From: Prochlorococcus marinus str. MIT 9211 | GTDB lineage: Bacteria > Cyanobacteriota > Cyanobacteriia > PCC-6307 > Cyanobiaceae | Length of the DNA: 64,000 nucleotides | Assembly (NCBI RefSeq): GCF_000018585.1 | Contig: NC_009976.1 | Span: 429,982-493,981 of the forward strand | Direction: 5' to 3' | Part shown: piece by piece, positions 1 through 8,143 of the stretch | Numbering within the stretch: the first letter of the stretch is position 1 | Layout of the letters: every line of letters starts with the position of its first letter | Program-made: the position numbers and the translations under genes | Notes under the pieces: model-generated | Databases searched by the model: none | The model's input: only the letters and a program-made list of their open reading frames with translations | Told to the model about the DNA's origin: nothing

Positions 1-116
1 TTTAACCCTGCAATAAGAGAATCTTGATCTTTAACAGCTGAGCTAGCAGCAATTGTTATGACTTCGTCCCCGCTTTTGAGAGGTTTTGGAATGGTTTCTG
101 ACTTAATAGCGAGCAT
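1..116 (-). CDS. LD-carboxypeptidase (S66 family), N-terminal fragment
   Basis: Only the first 38 codons are inside the window; the gene runs off the left edge. The ATG is at 116-114 and the protein begins MLAIKSETIPKPLKSGDEV, followed by an ITIAASSAV stretch. A short 'PLKxGDxVxIxAxSS' opening is typical of the S66 LD-carboxypeptidase (LdcA/MccF) family, which trims the terminal D-Ala from murein tetrapeptides. The start lies 2 bases beyond the stop of ubiA on the same strand, so the two are probably co-transcribed and translationally coupled. The family call rests on a short fragment. Confidence 0.55.
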   Translation of the reverse strand, partial: MLAIKSETIPKPLKSGDEVITIAASSAVKDQDSLIAGL

Positions 117-118
117 AT

Positions 119-1054
119 CTAATTAACTTTACTGAGAATTAAGCCTAATAAAAATAGGCTTCCAAGCAGTACTTGGTTACTAAAATGTCTACTAATCATA
201 GAGGTGCTAATAGCATTTAGATTTATTAAATGTATTTCCCTTTGCATCCCTATACTCGCTATTAACCAAATTGGCCAAAAAACTAAACTTGTATCTGCCT
301 TAAACGCTCCAAATCCAAGGAGGACACTGGTTATGAAATAGCAGATAGAAACAGTTATTTTTGCGTTTCCTCCAAGACTTAAAACACTACTATGGAGCCC
401 TAAGTTTTTGTCATCATTCTTATCTGCCATTGCATAAACAGTGTCAAATCCAAAAGTCCATGTCATGGTTGCAAGCCAGCATGAGATAAGAGGCCAGCCA
501 CCACTTAAAGAGGACTCGCTTGCTGCCCATGGGATTAGTACAGAGAATCCCCAGCAAAGTGCCAAAAGAGCTTGCGGATATTTAAACCATCGTTTTGAAG
601 ACGGATATATAAGAATCGGGATCAATGAAGCAGAAGCAAGTTGTAAGCACAGAACTCTGCTAGAGCCAGGTAGTAGCAAAACTATGAGAAGACTAAGTGT
701 TAATGCTGTGACTAATAGTCCCCAAGCGGTTGAGGTTTTAATCTTGCCACTGGCTAATGGACGATTTTTTGTACGCTTAACTTTACTATCAAGATTGATA
801 TCCCAAAGATCATTAGCTATACAGCCTGCAGCACTTGTGAATATGCCACCTGTGATAATTAAAGCAATGAGCAACTTTTGAGGTGGGGCTGATGGTGTTA
901 GCCACAGAGACCATCCAGCTGGAATTAATAGAATCAACCTTCCGCTTGGCTTATTCCAACGTAAAAGATGGATCCAATTTTTGAGTTCAGTTTTATAGTG
1001 AAGGCTTTTCACAGATAATTTTTTTTGAGAAAAATTTAGAGGATTTTTAACCAA
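119..1054 (-). CDS. ubiA: 4-hydroxybenzoate polyprenyltransferase (UbiA family)
   Basis: A 311-residue polytopic membrane prenyltransferase that attaches the polyprenyl tail to 4-hydroxybenzoate; in cyanobacteria this feeds plastoquinone synthesis. Both Asp-rich prenyl-diphosphate/Mg2+ sites are visible: NDLWDINLD near residue 82, with NRPLASG just after it, and DTVYAMADKNDD near residue 205. About eight hydrophobic segments follow a basic N-terminus, as is usual for the family. The gene is divergent from ppx, whose start is 48 bases away, and sits directly upstream of the LD-carboxypeptidase. Related UbiA enzymes such as chlorophyll synthase share the motifs, but the overall pattern and length fit the 4-hydroxybenzoate enzyme. 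Confidence 0.92.
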   Translation of the reverse strand: MVKNPLNFSQKKLSVKSLHYKTELKNWIHLLRWNKPSGRLILLIPAGWSLWLTPSAPPQKLLIALIITGGIFTSAAGCIANDLWDINLDSKVKRTKNRPLASGKIKTSTAWGLLVTALTLSLLIVLLLPGSSRVLCLQLASASLIPILIYPSSKRWFKYPQALLALCWGFSVLIPWAASESSLSGGWPLISCWLATMTWTFGFDTVYAMADKNDDKNLGLHSSVLSLGGNAKITVSICYFITSVLLGFGAFKADTSLVFWPIWLIASIGMQREIHLINLNAISTSMISRHFSNQVLLGSLFLLGLILSKVN

Positions 1055-1101
1055 GTTAGGTTTTTAAATGCCAAAGTGTCTATGCCCTAGGTTCTGGTCA
1101 T

Positions 1102-2721
1102 ATGCCAGGAGACAAGACTCTCTATGAGTCGGTAAAAACTAATCTTGGCAATGAAAAAACGCGTTGCATTGGGGCAATTGATATCGGGACAAATTCAACG
1201 CATTTGTTAGTGGCATCAGTGGCAACTGATTTGCATACTTTTAGCATTGACCTTGCGGAAAAATCATCCACAAGGCTGGGAGAGAGGGACCCTGATTCTG
1301 GCAATTTGACGGCTGTTGCTATGGAAAGGGTTTTTGATGCTTTGAAGAGATTTAAGGATCTTGCCTTTAGCCATCAAGTCGAAGATTTAATTATTGTTGC
1401 CACTAGTGCTGTGAGAGAGGCTCCTAATGGAAGAGAATTTGTAAATCGACTTCAAAATGAGCTTGACCTAAATGTTGAGTTGGTTAGTGGTGCAGAAGAA
1501 GCAAGGTTAATTTATTTAGGTGTTCTCTCTGGAATGCCATTTGGAGACCGCCCTCATCTCTTGGTTGATATTGGAGGTGGGTCAACAGAAATGGTTCTCG
1601 CAGATGGACGAGATGCCAAGGCACTTACTAGCACTCGTGTTGGAGCAGTTCGTCTTCAAAGAGACTTTATTAATAATGAACCCATACCACCTGAAAGAAA
1701 AGAGTTTTTGCAGACTTTTATTCAGGGTTCTTTGGAGCCAGCTGCAACCAAAATCGCAAGAAGAATGAAGTATGGGGAGACTCCTGTAATGGTTGCGACA
1801 AGTGGTACTGCAATGGCTATTGGAGCAATAGCTTCTGAAGATGCCAATCCTTCTGTATTGAAATTACATGGATTTAAATTGACCAAGGATTCTTTGGATA
1901 AAATCATTTCAAGACTCTTAGTACTAAATCCTGAGGAAAGGAAAAAGTTACCTTCAATAAGTGATCGGCGTGCTGAAATAATTGTTCCAGGGGCTTTGAT
2001 TCTTCAGACAATAATGGAGATGATGAAAGTGGAGGAGGTTGTTCTCAGCGAAAGGGCATTGCGAGAAGGTTTGGTAGTTGATTGGATGTTTAGGAAAGGA
2101 TTGTTAGAAGATCGTTTTAGTTTGCAAGGAAGCATTCGGCAGCGTACTGTGCTCCATCAAGCTCAGAGATTTGCGGTTAATAGTTCGCGGGCTCAGAGAG
2201 TTTCCAGCCATGCTCTAGCTCTATATGACGATTCTCGTGGTGTTTTGCATCGGGACAAAGGTGAAGGTAGAGATTTGCTTTGGGCTGCAGCAATGCTTCA
2301 TGCTTGTGGTCAACATATAAATCTAAGTGCTTATCACAAACACTCTTGGTACCTAATACGTCATGGAGAATTACTGGGCTATTCACATTCTGAGCATTTA
2401 ATGATCGCAGCTATAGCTCGATATCATCGAAAGAGTCTCCCTAAAAAACGTCATGATGCTTGGCAAGCCTTGGGTAGCAAAGAACAACGGAAGATTGTTT
2501 CTGAAATGGCACTTTTACTTCGTTTGTCAGTTGCTGTAGATAGACGCCCTCAACCAGTAGTTGCTTCTATAGATGTTGCTTCCGAAGAGAATAAAGTTAC
2601 TATTAAACTTATTCCAGAACAATCAACTCAAAGCTTAAGTTTAGAACAGTGGAGCTTAAGCAATTGCATCCCATTAGTAAAGAGTTTAACGGGAGTAGAA
2701 TTAAAGATTTTATTGGATTAA
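1102..2721 (+). CDS. ppx: Exopolyphosphatase / guanosine pentaphosphatase (Ppx/GppA)
   Basis: A 539-residue protein that releases phosphate from the ends of polyphosphate and may also act on pppGpp. The ASKHA fold is recognisable from GAIDIGTNSTHLLVAS near residue 24 (phosphate-1 loop) and DIGGGSTEMVLA near residue 156 (phosphate-2 loop). The C-terminal part (about 330-520) is the helical HD-like domain normal for long Ppx proteins; it includes HACGQHINLSAYHKHSWYL and ends in a short beta segment. The start is ATG, 48 bases from divergent ubiA. The 3' end overlaps the converging RodZ-like gene by 4 bases. The sequence alone cannot separate Ppx from GppA specificity. Confidence 0.9.
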   Translation: MPGDKTLYESVKTNLGNEKTRCIGAIDIGTNSTHLLVASVATDLHTFSIDLAEKSSTRLGERDPDSGNLTAVAMERVFDALKRFKDLAFSHQVEDLIIVATSAVREAPNGREFVNRLQNELDLNVELVSGAEEARLIYLGVLSGMPFGDRPHLLVDIGGGSTEMVLADGRDAKALTSTRVGAVRLQRDFINNEPIPPERKEFLQTFIQGSLEPAATKIARRMKYGETPVMVATSGTAMAIGAIASEDANPSVLKLHGFKLTKDSLDKIISRLLVLNPEERKKLPSISDRRAEIIVPGALILQTIMEMMKVEEVVLSERALREGLVVDWMFRKGLLEDRFSLQGSIRQRTVLHQAQRFAVNSSRAQRVSSHALALYDDSRGVLHRDKGEGRDLLWAAAMLHACGQHINLSAYHKHSWYLIRHGELLGYSHSEHLMIAAIARYHRKSLPKKRHDAWQALGSKEQRKIVSEMALLLRLSVAVDRRPQPVVASIDVASEENKVTIKLIPEQSTQSLSLEQWSLSNCIPLVKSLTGVELKILLD

Positions 2722-3221
2722 TTTTTTGAAGTTTCTTTGCTAGAGGGTGAAATTACACTGCCATCGTAAGGGATTATTCTGTAGCGATATTTAGTTATTA
2801 ATTTTGGCATTGAAACTACTATCAATAAAGTTATTAGGGATATTCCGGAAAGAGTTAATAGTTTTGGGATAGTTAACAGATGTTGGATTTCTTTTTTGGA
2901 ATCATTTGAATGTTGAGGTGGAGACTTTAATAAAGTGTCTTCTAAAACCCCTTCTTTTTCAATTTTTTTCTCCACTCCAAGCTTCTCAGAGATTCTTCGA
3001 ATCATTCCTTTTATAAAAACTTTTTCGGGTAAGAGGTCTTCTTGCCCATTCTCTATTGCGATAATTTGTTCTTCTCCCATCCTAAGAATTTCTGATAATT
3101 CCTTTGAGGATATATTTTTACTCTGTCTAGCTTCTTTTAAAAGCTTACCAACCCTTTCAAGAGATGGCTTAATAGATAGATCTATTTTTTGATTACTGTT
3201 CTGATCTTCAATATTTTTCAC
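2718..3221 (-). CDS. RodZ-like helix-turn-helix membrane protein, short
   Basis: A 167-residue protein with an N-terminal Cro/RodZ-type helix-turn-helix (about residues 23-85, containing LGxLL-like GKLLKEARQSKNISSKELSEI), a linker, one transmembrane helix (about 120-140, LLTLSGISLITLLIVVSMP) and only about 25 residues beyond it. RodZ links MreB to the elongation machinery through the HTH domain. Here the usual periplasmic domain is essentially absent, so this is either a minimal RodZ or a related anchored HTH protein. The start is GTG. It overlaps the end of converging ppx by 4 bases, and cobM lies upstream on the same strand. The HTH probably binds protein rather than DNA, by analogy with RodZ. 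Confidence 0.6.
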   Translation of the reverse strand: MKNIEDQNSNQKIDLSIKPSLERVGKLLKEARQSKNISSKELSEILRMGEEQIIAIENGQEDLLPEKVFIKGMIRRISEKLGVEKKIEKEGVLEDTLLKSPPQHSNDSKKEIQHLLTIPKLLTLSGISLITLLIVVSMPKLITKYRYRIIPYDGSVISPSSKETSKN

Positions 3222-3259
3222 TATATGAAGAAACTTTTTTCTAAATCTAGCGCAGAGAA

Positions 3260-4012
3260 TTAAGTTTGGCGAAAAAGATGTTTGTGATCAGGGCTATATA
3301 ACCTTGAACGTCTTTTATTGGGGTTTAATGCTGGGCTAATTATATAAAGAGTAGTTCTGAAAAGCCCTTTCTTTTTTGAGACGGATGCCATTTTTCTTAG
3401 AGGAACTATTGTTAGCCATTCGTCTTGCCAGCTAACCCTATAGCCAATTGCTACAGGGGTATCATCTGAATAGTACTTTAATAATGTTGCTTGAACTTTA
3501 TCTACATGTCTAGCACTCAGATAAAGGCAAAGCGTAGCTTTTAGGGATGCTAAATTCTCTAGTTTTTCATTCTCAGGTATAGCTGTTCTACCTTCTGTTC
3601 TACTAAGAACAATTGTTTGCACAACTCCAGGGATTGTAAGTTCTTTTTGTAATGCACAGGCTGTTGCTTGATAAGCACTTATCCCTGGGATTACTTCGAC
3701 TTCTATTCCGGCTTCAGCAAGGGAACATATCTGCTCTGAAATAGCACCAAAAAGGTTTGGATCACCATCATGTAGGCGGACAACTTTTTTCCCTTTTTTG
3801 GTTTCTTTTATAAGTAAAGGAATAATTTCTTCCAGGGTTAAAGAACTAGTTTTTATCTTCTGGCAGTTTTTTGGTGCAAGTGCTGCTATTTGAGGAGAGA
3901 TTAAAGAATCGGTCCATATTAAAATTTCTGCTTTTTGTATTCGATCTAATGCACGAACCGTAAGTAGATCTGGTGCTCCAGGCCCTGCACCAACTATTGA
4001 GAGCAGATTCAT
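3260..4012 (-). CDS. cobM: Precorrin-4 C11-methyltransferase
   Basis: A 250-residue SAM-dependent methyltransferase that methylates C11 of precorrin-4 in corrin ring synthesis. The tetrapyrrole methylase fold is clear: [16 protein letters not shown] at residues 6-21, [16 protein letters not shown] near 98, and [15 protein letters not shown] near 127. Length and motif spacing match CobM/CbiF. The ATG overlaps the TGA of lgt (ATGA, 4009-4012), indicating translational coupling although the functions are unrelated. Other corrinoid genes in the window, cobK (damaged) and cobO, are dispersed rather than clustered. Confidence 0.92.
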   Translation of the reverse strand: MNLLSIVGAGPGAPDLLTVRALDRIQKAEILIWTDSLISPQIAALAPKNCQKIKTSSLTLEEIIPLLIKETKKGKKVVRLHDGDPNLFGAISEQICSLAEAGIEVEVIPGISAYQATACALQKELTIPGVVQTIVLSRTEGRTAIPENEKLENLASLKATLCLYLSARHVDKVQATLLKYYSDDTPVAIGYRVSWQDEWLTIVPLRKMASVSKKKGLFRTTLYIISPALNPNKRRSRLYSPDHKHLFRQT

Positions 4013-4920
4013 TGATGCTTTCTCCCTATAATGCCTAAACTAGGAAGCTTCTTTTTCCTTTGATATATCCAAAAAAGACCTAGTAACCCAAGGCCAAAAA
4101 GTATTGTGCTAATTAATTGAGCTATACGAATTCCTCCTATGCAAAAAGGTGGAACACCTCCAAGACAAAGTGGATCTGTCCGAAGCCCTTCTATCCAAAC
4201 TCTCCCTAGGCTGTAGATAATGGCATATACACAACTCAATGACCCAGAAGGCAGTTTAAGTTTCCCTTTGATGCTGAGCCTGATTAAAGAAATCAAACAA
4301 AGAAAAAGCAGAATATTCCAAATAGACTCGTATAGAAATGTAGGGTGAAAATAATTGTTGTCTAAAAAGAATTCAGGTCTATAAGGGTAAGGAATAAATA
4401 ATTTCCATGGAAGATCAGTTGGTAATCCAAAGGCTTCGTTGTTAAAAAAATTACCCCATCGACCAATAGCTTGACCTAATGCAACTGATGGAATAAGTAC
4501 ATCAAGAACATCCCAGAAATCTTCTTGCTTTAATCTGCAGAAAATTAAGATAGCAATTGTTCCTGCAAGTAAAGCACCATGAATAGCAATACCACCTTGC
4601 CAAACTTTAATAAAGGTAGGTATTGATATGGTTAATCCAAAAGCTTGTATAGAGCTCCAGAAATTAGACCCACTATAGTTTCTCCATTCAAAAATTACAT
4701 AATATGCTCTTGCTCCAATAATTGAAGAAATAACAAGTATTGGAAGTAAATCGTTTATTAGATTTTTTGATAACCCTTTTATTGAAGCAAGCTTATTTGA
4801 TAGATTTAGACCTATTAAAACGGCAAAAGCAATTAATAAGCCATACCACCTTAGAGTAAAGAAACCAACCTTTAATAGTTCTGGACCTGGGGACCTAAAG
4901 GTCGCAAAATAGGCTTCCAT
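4009..4920 (-). CDS. lgt: Prolipoprotein diacylglyceryl transferase
   Basis: A 303-residue inner-membrane enzyme that transfers diacylglycerol from phosphatidylglycerol to the lipobox cysteine of prolipoproteins. It has about seven hydrophobic segments. The family signature [14 protein letters not shown] is near residue 152, preceded by [12 protein letters not shown] near 110, which carries the conserved His-Gly. The ATG is at 4920 and the stop overlaps the start of cobM by 4 bases. petA begins to be transcribed further upstream on the same strand, and its stop lies 29 bases before this start, so petC-petA-lgt-cobM may share readthrough. Confidence 0.95.
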   Translation of the reverse strand: MEAYFATFRSPGPELLKVGFFTLRWYGLLIAFAVLIGLNLSNKLASIKGLSKNLINDLLPILVISSIIGARAYYVIFEWRNYSGSNFWSSIQAFGLTISIPTFIKVWQGGIAIHGALLAGTIAILIFCRLKQEDFWDVLDVLIPSVALGQAIGRWGNFFNNEAFGLPTDLPWKLFIPYPYRPEFFLDNNYFHPTFLYESIWNILLFLCLISLIRLSIKGKLKLPSGSLSCVYAIIYSLGRVWIEGLRTDPLCLGGVPPFCIGGIRIAQLISTILFGLGLLGLFWIYQRKKKLPSLGIIGRKHQ

Positions 4921-4949
4921 TTCTTTGATTGATTATTAAAATAATCTAA

Positions 4950-5882
4950 TTAAATGCCCTCTGCAGCCTGAACTTTCTCAACTTGCTTCTTCTTGAGAAC
5001 AAGTAATATCTGAGTTAAAGCAACACCGCAGAAGAAAACTATTAAACCTAAAACCCTTCCTGGACTTTGAAGAACAACCTCTGCATCTAGTTGTCCAAAA
5101 CCACCTGCATTAGGATCATTTGTAAGAACTTCACCTTGCTCTATTTCATCGCCTTCCTTCACAATTACTGTAGGGCCTACAGGAATTGACTCACTAACCA
5201 ATTCTCCTTCTTTGGTTTGAATTGTTATATTTGAAGACCCATCATCGTTAAGATCTATAGATGAGATTGTTCCCGCTTTTGAAGATGTGAAAATTGAGTT
5301 GTTACTTTTTTCTCCCGTTGGATAAACCTGTCCCCTACCTCTATTGCCTCCGACATGAATCGAATATTTGCCAAAGTGAATATCTTTATTGGTAGCAGGA
5401 TTGGGTGAAAGTATAGGGAATACGATTTCTTTGTTTTGATCACCCGGTAAGGGACCTACAACGATAATATTTTCTTTGTCTTCGCTGTATTGAGTGTAGT
5501 AAACACCACTAGTTTCTTTCTTTATTTGATCATTCCAGCGATCTTGGGGCGCAAGTTTGAAACCATCTGGAAGCATAACCAATGCACCAACTTGAAGAGG
5601 TACTTTGCTGCCATCTACTCCAATCTCTTGAGTCCCTTTTTTGTACGGGATTTTTACTGAGGCTGTGAAAACACTGTCTGCAGCTACCGATTGAGGAAGT
5701 TCAACTTGAGTGGGCATCTGAGCTAGGTGGCAGTTTGCACAGACCAACTTCCCTGTAGCTTCTCGAGGGTTTTCATAATTCTCTTGTGCCCAGAAGGGAT
5801 ATGCCCAACTTGAAGATGGCATAAGAATTAAAGAAAAGCCTATAAGAAGAGAGCTTAGAAAGAGTGTGAAAATTCGACGCAT
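4950..5882 (-). CDS. petA: Cytochrome f, apoprotein
   Basis: A 310-residue c-type cytochrome of the b6f complex that passes electrons from the Rieske protein to plastocyanin or cytochrome c6. The signal peptide ([17 protein letters not shown]...SSWA) ends at a mature N-terminus YPFWAQ, whose Tyr amine is the known axial haem ligand. The covalent haem site CANCH follows about 20 residues later. A large lumenal domain and a single C-terminal transmembrane helix (about 275-295, [19 protein letters not shown]) complete the family plan. I chose ATG 5882: longer frames to 5996 would run through the end of petC and lack a signal peptide. petC is 43 bases upstream on the same strand. Confidence 0.97.
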   Translation of the reverse strand: MRRIFTLFLSSLLIGFSLILMPSSSWAYPFWAQENYENPREATGKLVCANCHLAQMPTQVELPQSVAADSVFTASVKIPYKKGTQEIGVDGSKVPLQVGALVMLPDGFKLAPQDRWNDQIKKETSGVYYTQYSEDKENIIVVGPLPGDQNKEIVFPILSPNPATNKDIHFGKYSIHVGGNRGRGQVYPTGEKSNNSIFTSSKAGTISSIDLNDDGSSNITIQTKEGELVSESIPVGPTVIVKEGDEIEQGEVLTNDPNAGGFGQLDAEVVLQSPGRVLGLIVFFCGVALTQILLVLKKKQVEKVQAAEGI

Positions 5883-5925
5883 GATCAGATTGTAGAAGCT
5901 AAATGGAGCGAAATTTATAGAAGTT

Positions 5926-6462
5926 TTATGTCCACCAGGGTTTTTCCCCGGTTCGGAAGTCAGTTTCTGCCCATTGACTAACAAAAACTTTGTCATCTTC
6001 TACATCGATATGGGCTAAAGCTAATGATAGTGGTGCAGGACCTCTTACAACCTTTCCATTAGCATCGTATTGACTACCATGACATGGACAAATATATTTA
6101 TTCGCTCCACTGTTCCAAGGGACAACACACCCTAAATGAGTGCAGATTGCATTTATTCCAAAGTTCCCAATTGCTTCTGATCCTTCAACAATTAAATATG
6201 TTGGATCACCTTTGAGACCTTGGACAAGACTTCTATCTCCTGCAGGATGATTAGAAAGCCAGCCACTTGCAGTTATTGGGTTGCCAAGTTCGTCTTTTGC
6301 AGAAGTTCCACCTCCACCTCCACCAGCTCGTAAAGGCATGAAGTAATTGGCTACTGGATAAAGTGCGCCTAATGCGACGCCAGTTGCAGTCCCAAATGTA
6401 AGTAGATTCATGAACTGCCTGCGACCCATTGAGGGCACATCGCTAGGAGTCATTTGTGTCAT
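5926..6462 (-). CDS. petC: Rieske iron-sulfur protein of cytochrome b6f
   Basis: A 178-residue [2Fe-2S] subunit that accepts electrons from plastoquinol at the Qo site and passes them to cytochrome f. It has a twin-arginine-like N-terminus ([21 protein letters not shown]) and a membrane anchor, then the Gly-rich hinge GGGGGG near residue 48. The cluster ligands are CTHLGC (about 108-113) and CPCHGS (about 126-131). Length and order match cyanobacterial PetC. It forms an operon with petA. Its uncleaved anchor is a known Tat substrate, and tatC lies close by (6856-7650). Confidence 0.97.
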   Translation of the reverse strand: MTQMTPSDVPSMGRRQFMNLLTFGTATGVALGALYPVANYFMPLRAGGGGGGTSAKDELGNPITASGWLSNHPAGDRSLVQGLKGDPTYLIVEGSEAIGNFGINAICTHLGCVVPWNSGANKYICPCHGSQYDANGKVVRGPAPLSLALAHIDVEDDKVFVSQWAETDFRTGEKPWWT

Positions 6463-6560
6463 GCCTGATGTTCTAACAGTCCTTATTGATAACTATTATG
6501 TACTGCCATGGTCCAGTAGTGCTTTTTAAATACAGGGATCTCAATGATTTGATTTTTTAA

Positions 6561-6908
6561 ATGAGCTTTGGGCCCCCAGAAAATTCCTTGAAATCTTTGA
6601 GTGTCAGAGAGGTGCTGACACTTATAAGAGGTCATTGGGGAGTCAGTTACGACCTCAGGCTTGTCATAAGAGGTAATGGTATTTATTTGCATATCATGTG
6701 GGCATATCTTGAACAAAAGTCTTTCGGCCTTACAGAGGAAGAATACTTGCAATCACTTGCTTATGTTATTGATGTGGTTAATCGATTAGGTCAGGCTTCA
6801 GTGGTTAGAAACTGGTTATTGAATTGTTCTTCAAAGCCTAGGCTTGGTAAAGCTATTAGTTTGAAGCTGAAGGGGGAAAAGGAGGTTTTGAAGGAATTCG
6901 TTCTCTGA
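6561..6908 (+). CDS. DUF3067 family protein
   Basis: A 115-residue soluble protein matching the cyanobacterial/plastid DUF3067 pattern: an N-terminal segment ending LTLIRGHWGVSYDLRLV, then LYLHIMWAYLEQ-like text and the closing KPRLGKAISLKL. The function is unknown; conservation in phototrophs suggests a role near photosynthesis. It starts at ATG 6561, divergent from petC, whose start is 98 bases away. It ends inside the 3' end of the converging tatC, with a 53-base overlap in a different frame. No membrane segment or catalytic motif is evident. Confidence 0.8.
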   Translation: MSFGPPENSLKSLSVREVLTLIRGHWGVSYDLRLVIRGNGIYLHIMWAYLEQKSFGLTEEEYLQSLAYVIDVVNRLGQASVVRNWLLNCSSKPRLGKAISLKLKGEKEVLKEFVL

Positions 6909-7650
6909 ATTGCGTACTCAGGAGTACAAGAAGAACACCTACAAAAAACAACGCTGTTATAGAGCCTGCAAGTAATAACATTGTTATTGGATCAGTTGAG
7001 GGAGTTAAGACTGCACCGGCAACTGCGGATCCCATTAATACCCACCTCCATGCGCCAATCATTTGCTTCCAGTTGATAAGACCAAATATTCCTAAGAGCA
7101 GTTGAAGTATTGGTAGTTGAAATGCTAGCCCTGTCCCAACCATTAGTAATAGAACAAAATCCAAATAACGTTCAATTGACCAAAGTGGTTCAACTACGTC
7201 TGCTCCATAGCTAACTAAGAACTTTAATGCTGCAGGAATTAAAGCCCACCAAGCAAAAAATATTCCTGCTATGAATAAAATTGCTGACCCAGCAACAGCA
7301 GGAGCAATTAATTTCTTTTCTGGTTTTGTTAGTCCAGGTAAAATAAATCCAAGAAGTTGGAAAATTAAATAAGGGAGAGCAATAGTAAGACCTGAGTATC
7401 CAGCAACTTTTACGGATACAAAAAGAAATTCTCCTGGTGCAAGTTGTAAAAATCGAATAGAGCCTGCAGGAGCTTCTAGTAAACGAACTAGGGGCTTTAC
7501 AAATATCAGGCTTAATACTGCAGAAGCAACTATCGAAATTATACTTTTAAGAATTCTTTGCCGTAATTCTTCTAGATGATCAACAAAAGGCATTTTTAAG
7601 TCATTATCAACTTCACTTTCTATGGCTTTGCTTTTCAATGGAGTTGCCAT
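6856..7650 (-). CDS. tatC: Sec-independent protein translocase TatC
   Basis: A 264-residue polytopic core subunit of the twin-arginine translocase, which recognises RR signal peptides of folded proteins. The N-terminal signature MPFVDHLEELRQRILKS is at residues 20-36, and six hydrophobic segments follow, ending near residue 245. An extension of about 20 residues before the signature is usual in cyanobacteria. The likely substrate petC is in the neighbourhood. No tatA or tatB is visible here. The 3' end overlaps the converging DUF3067 gene by 53 bases. Confidence 0.95.
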   Translation of the reverse strand: MATPLKSKAIESEVDNDLKMPFVDHLEELRQRILKSIISIVASAVLSLIFVKPLVRLLEAPAGSIRFLQLAPGEFLFVSVKVAGYSGLTIALPYLIFQLLGFILPGLTKPEKKLIAPAVAGSAILFIAGIFFAWWALIPAALKFLVSYGADVVEPLWSIERYLDFVLLLMVGTGLAFQLPILQLLLGIFGLINWKQMIGAWRWVLMGSAVAGAVLTPSTDPITMLLLAGSITALFFVGVLLVLLSTQFRERIPSKPPFPPSASN

Positions 7651-7863
7651 AGAGATTGGCCAGATTTGACTCTTAGTTTTTTCAGGTTGTTTCAGAGAAT
7701 CCTAAGAAACTCCAAGTTGATCTTAAGAGATGCTAAGTGATTTGGGAAAATAGAGCCATCAACTTAAAATCTGTTCTTTGTCATTTATCTCTAAACAATC
7801 GAAATTTTTTTTGAGTTTAGATTTATCTATATAAGGCAATCTTTTTCTCTTTGAACCTAGCTA

Positions 7864-8133
7864 CTATCTTTTTTTGATATTCCTTGAAGGATTTGTTGGG
7901 TCGGGGAGTAAAAATGGTGGACATTCATTTAGGGACGATTCGCCATATAGTTCGTACTCTCTATAACCCCCCATTTTCCCATTTGTTTTCATCAATGCAC
8001 TAATGAAAGCTAAGAGAAGGAAAACGGTTGGGGCACCAATAATTAGCGCAGCTGCGAAGATGTAGCCAACTAAGAATTCTGGGAAAGTATGATTGCCAAG
8101 AAATTCATGCGTGCCAAGTAGAAATTCAAACAT
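7864..8133 (-). CDS. Small single-pass membrane protein, unknown function
   Basis: From ATG 8133 this is 89 residues starting MFEFLLGTHEFLG. One strongly hydrophobic helix (about 20-45, VGYIFAAALIIGAPTVFLLL) is followed by a polar tail with GYREYELYGE and a proline-rich end. I do not recognise the family. The tail after a single helix resembles small subunits of photosynthetic or respiratory complexes, but that is only an impression. An earlier ATG at 8169 would add 12 residues and place the start inside rqcH, so 8133 is preferred; it lies 10 bases past the rqcH stop, suggesting co-transcription. Confidence 0.6.
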   Translation of the reverse strand: MFEFLLGTHEFLGNHTFPEFLVGYIFAAALIIGAPTVFLLLAFISALMKTNGKMGGYREYELYGESSLNECPPFLLPDPTNPSRNIKKR

Positions 8134-8143
8134 TTCACTCGTA

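Noticed and set aside
441-881. Plus-strand frame opposite ubiA
   Set aside because: It lies wholly within ubiA on the other strand, lacks any family pattern, and the ubiA frame carries both Asp-rich motifs.
5883-5996. Longer N-terminus for cytochrome f
   Set aside because: It would overlap petC and destroy the signal peptide; the start at 5882 gives a normal signal and the YPFWAQ mature end.
6483-6752. Minus-strand frame opposite DUF3067
   Set aside because: Antisense to a recognised family; no ribosome-binding site or protein-like pattern.
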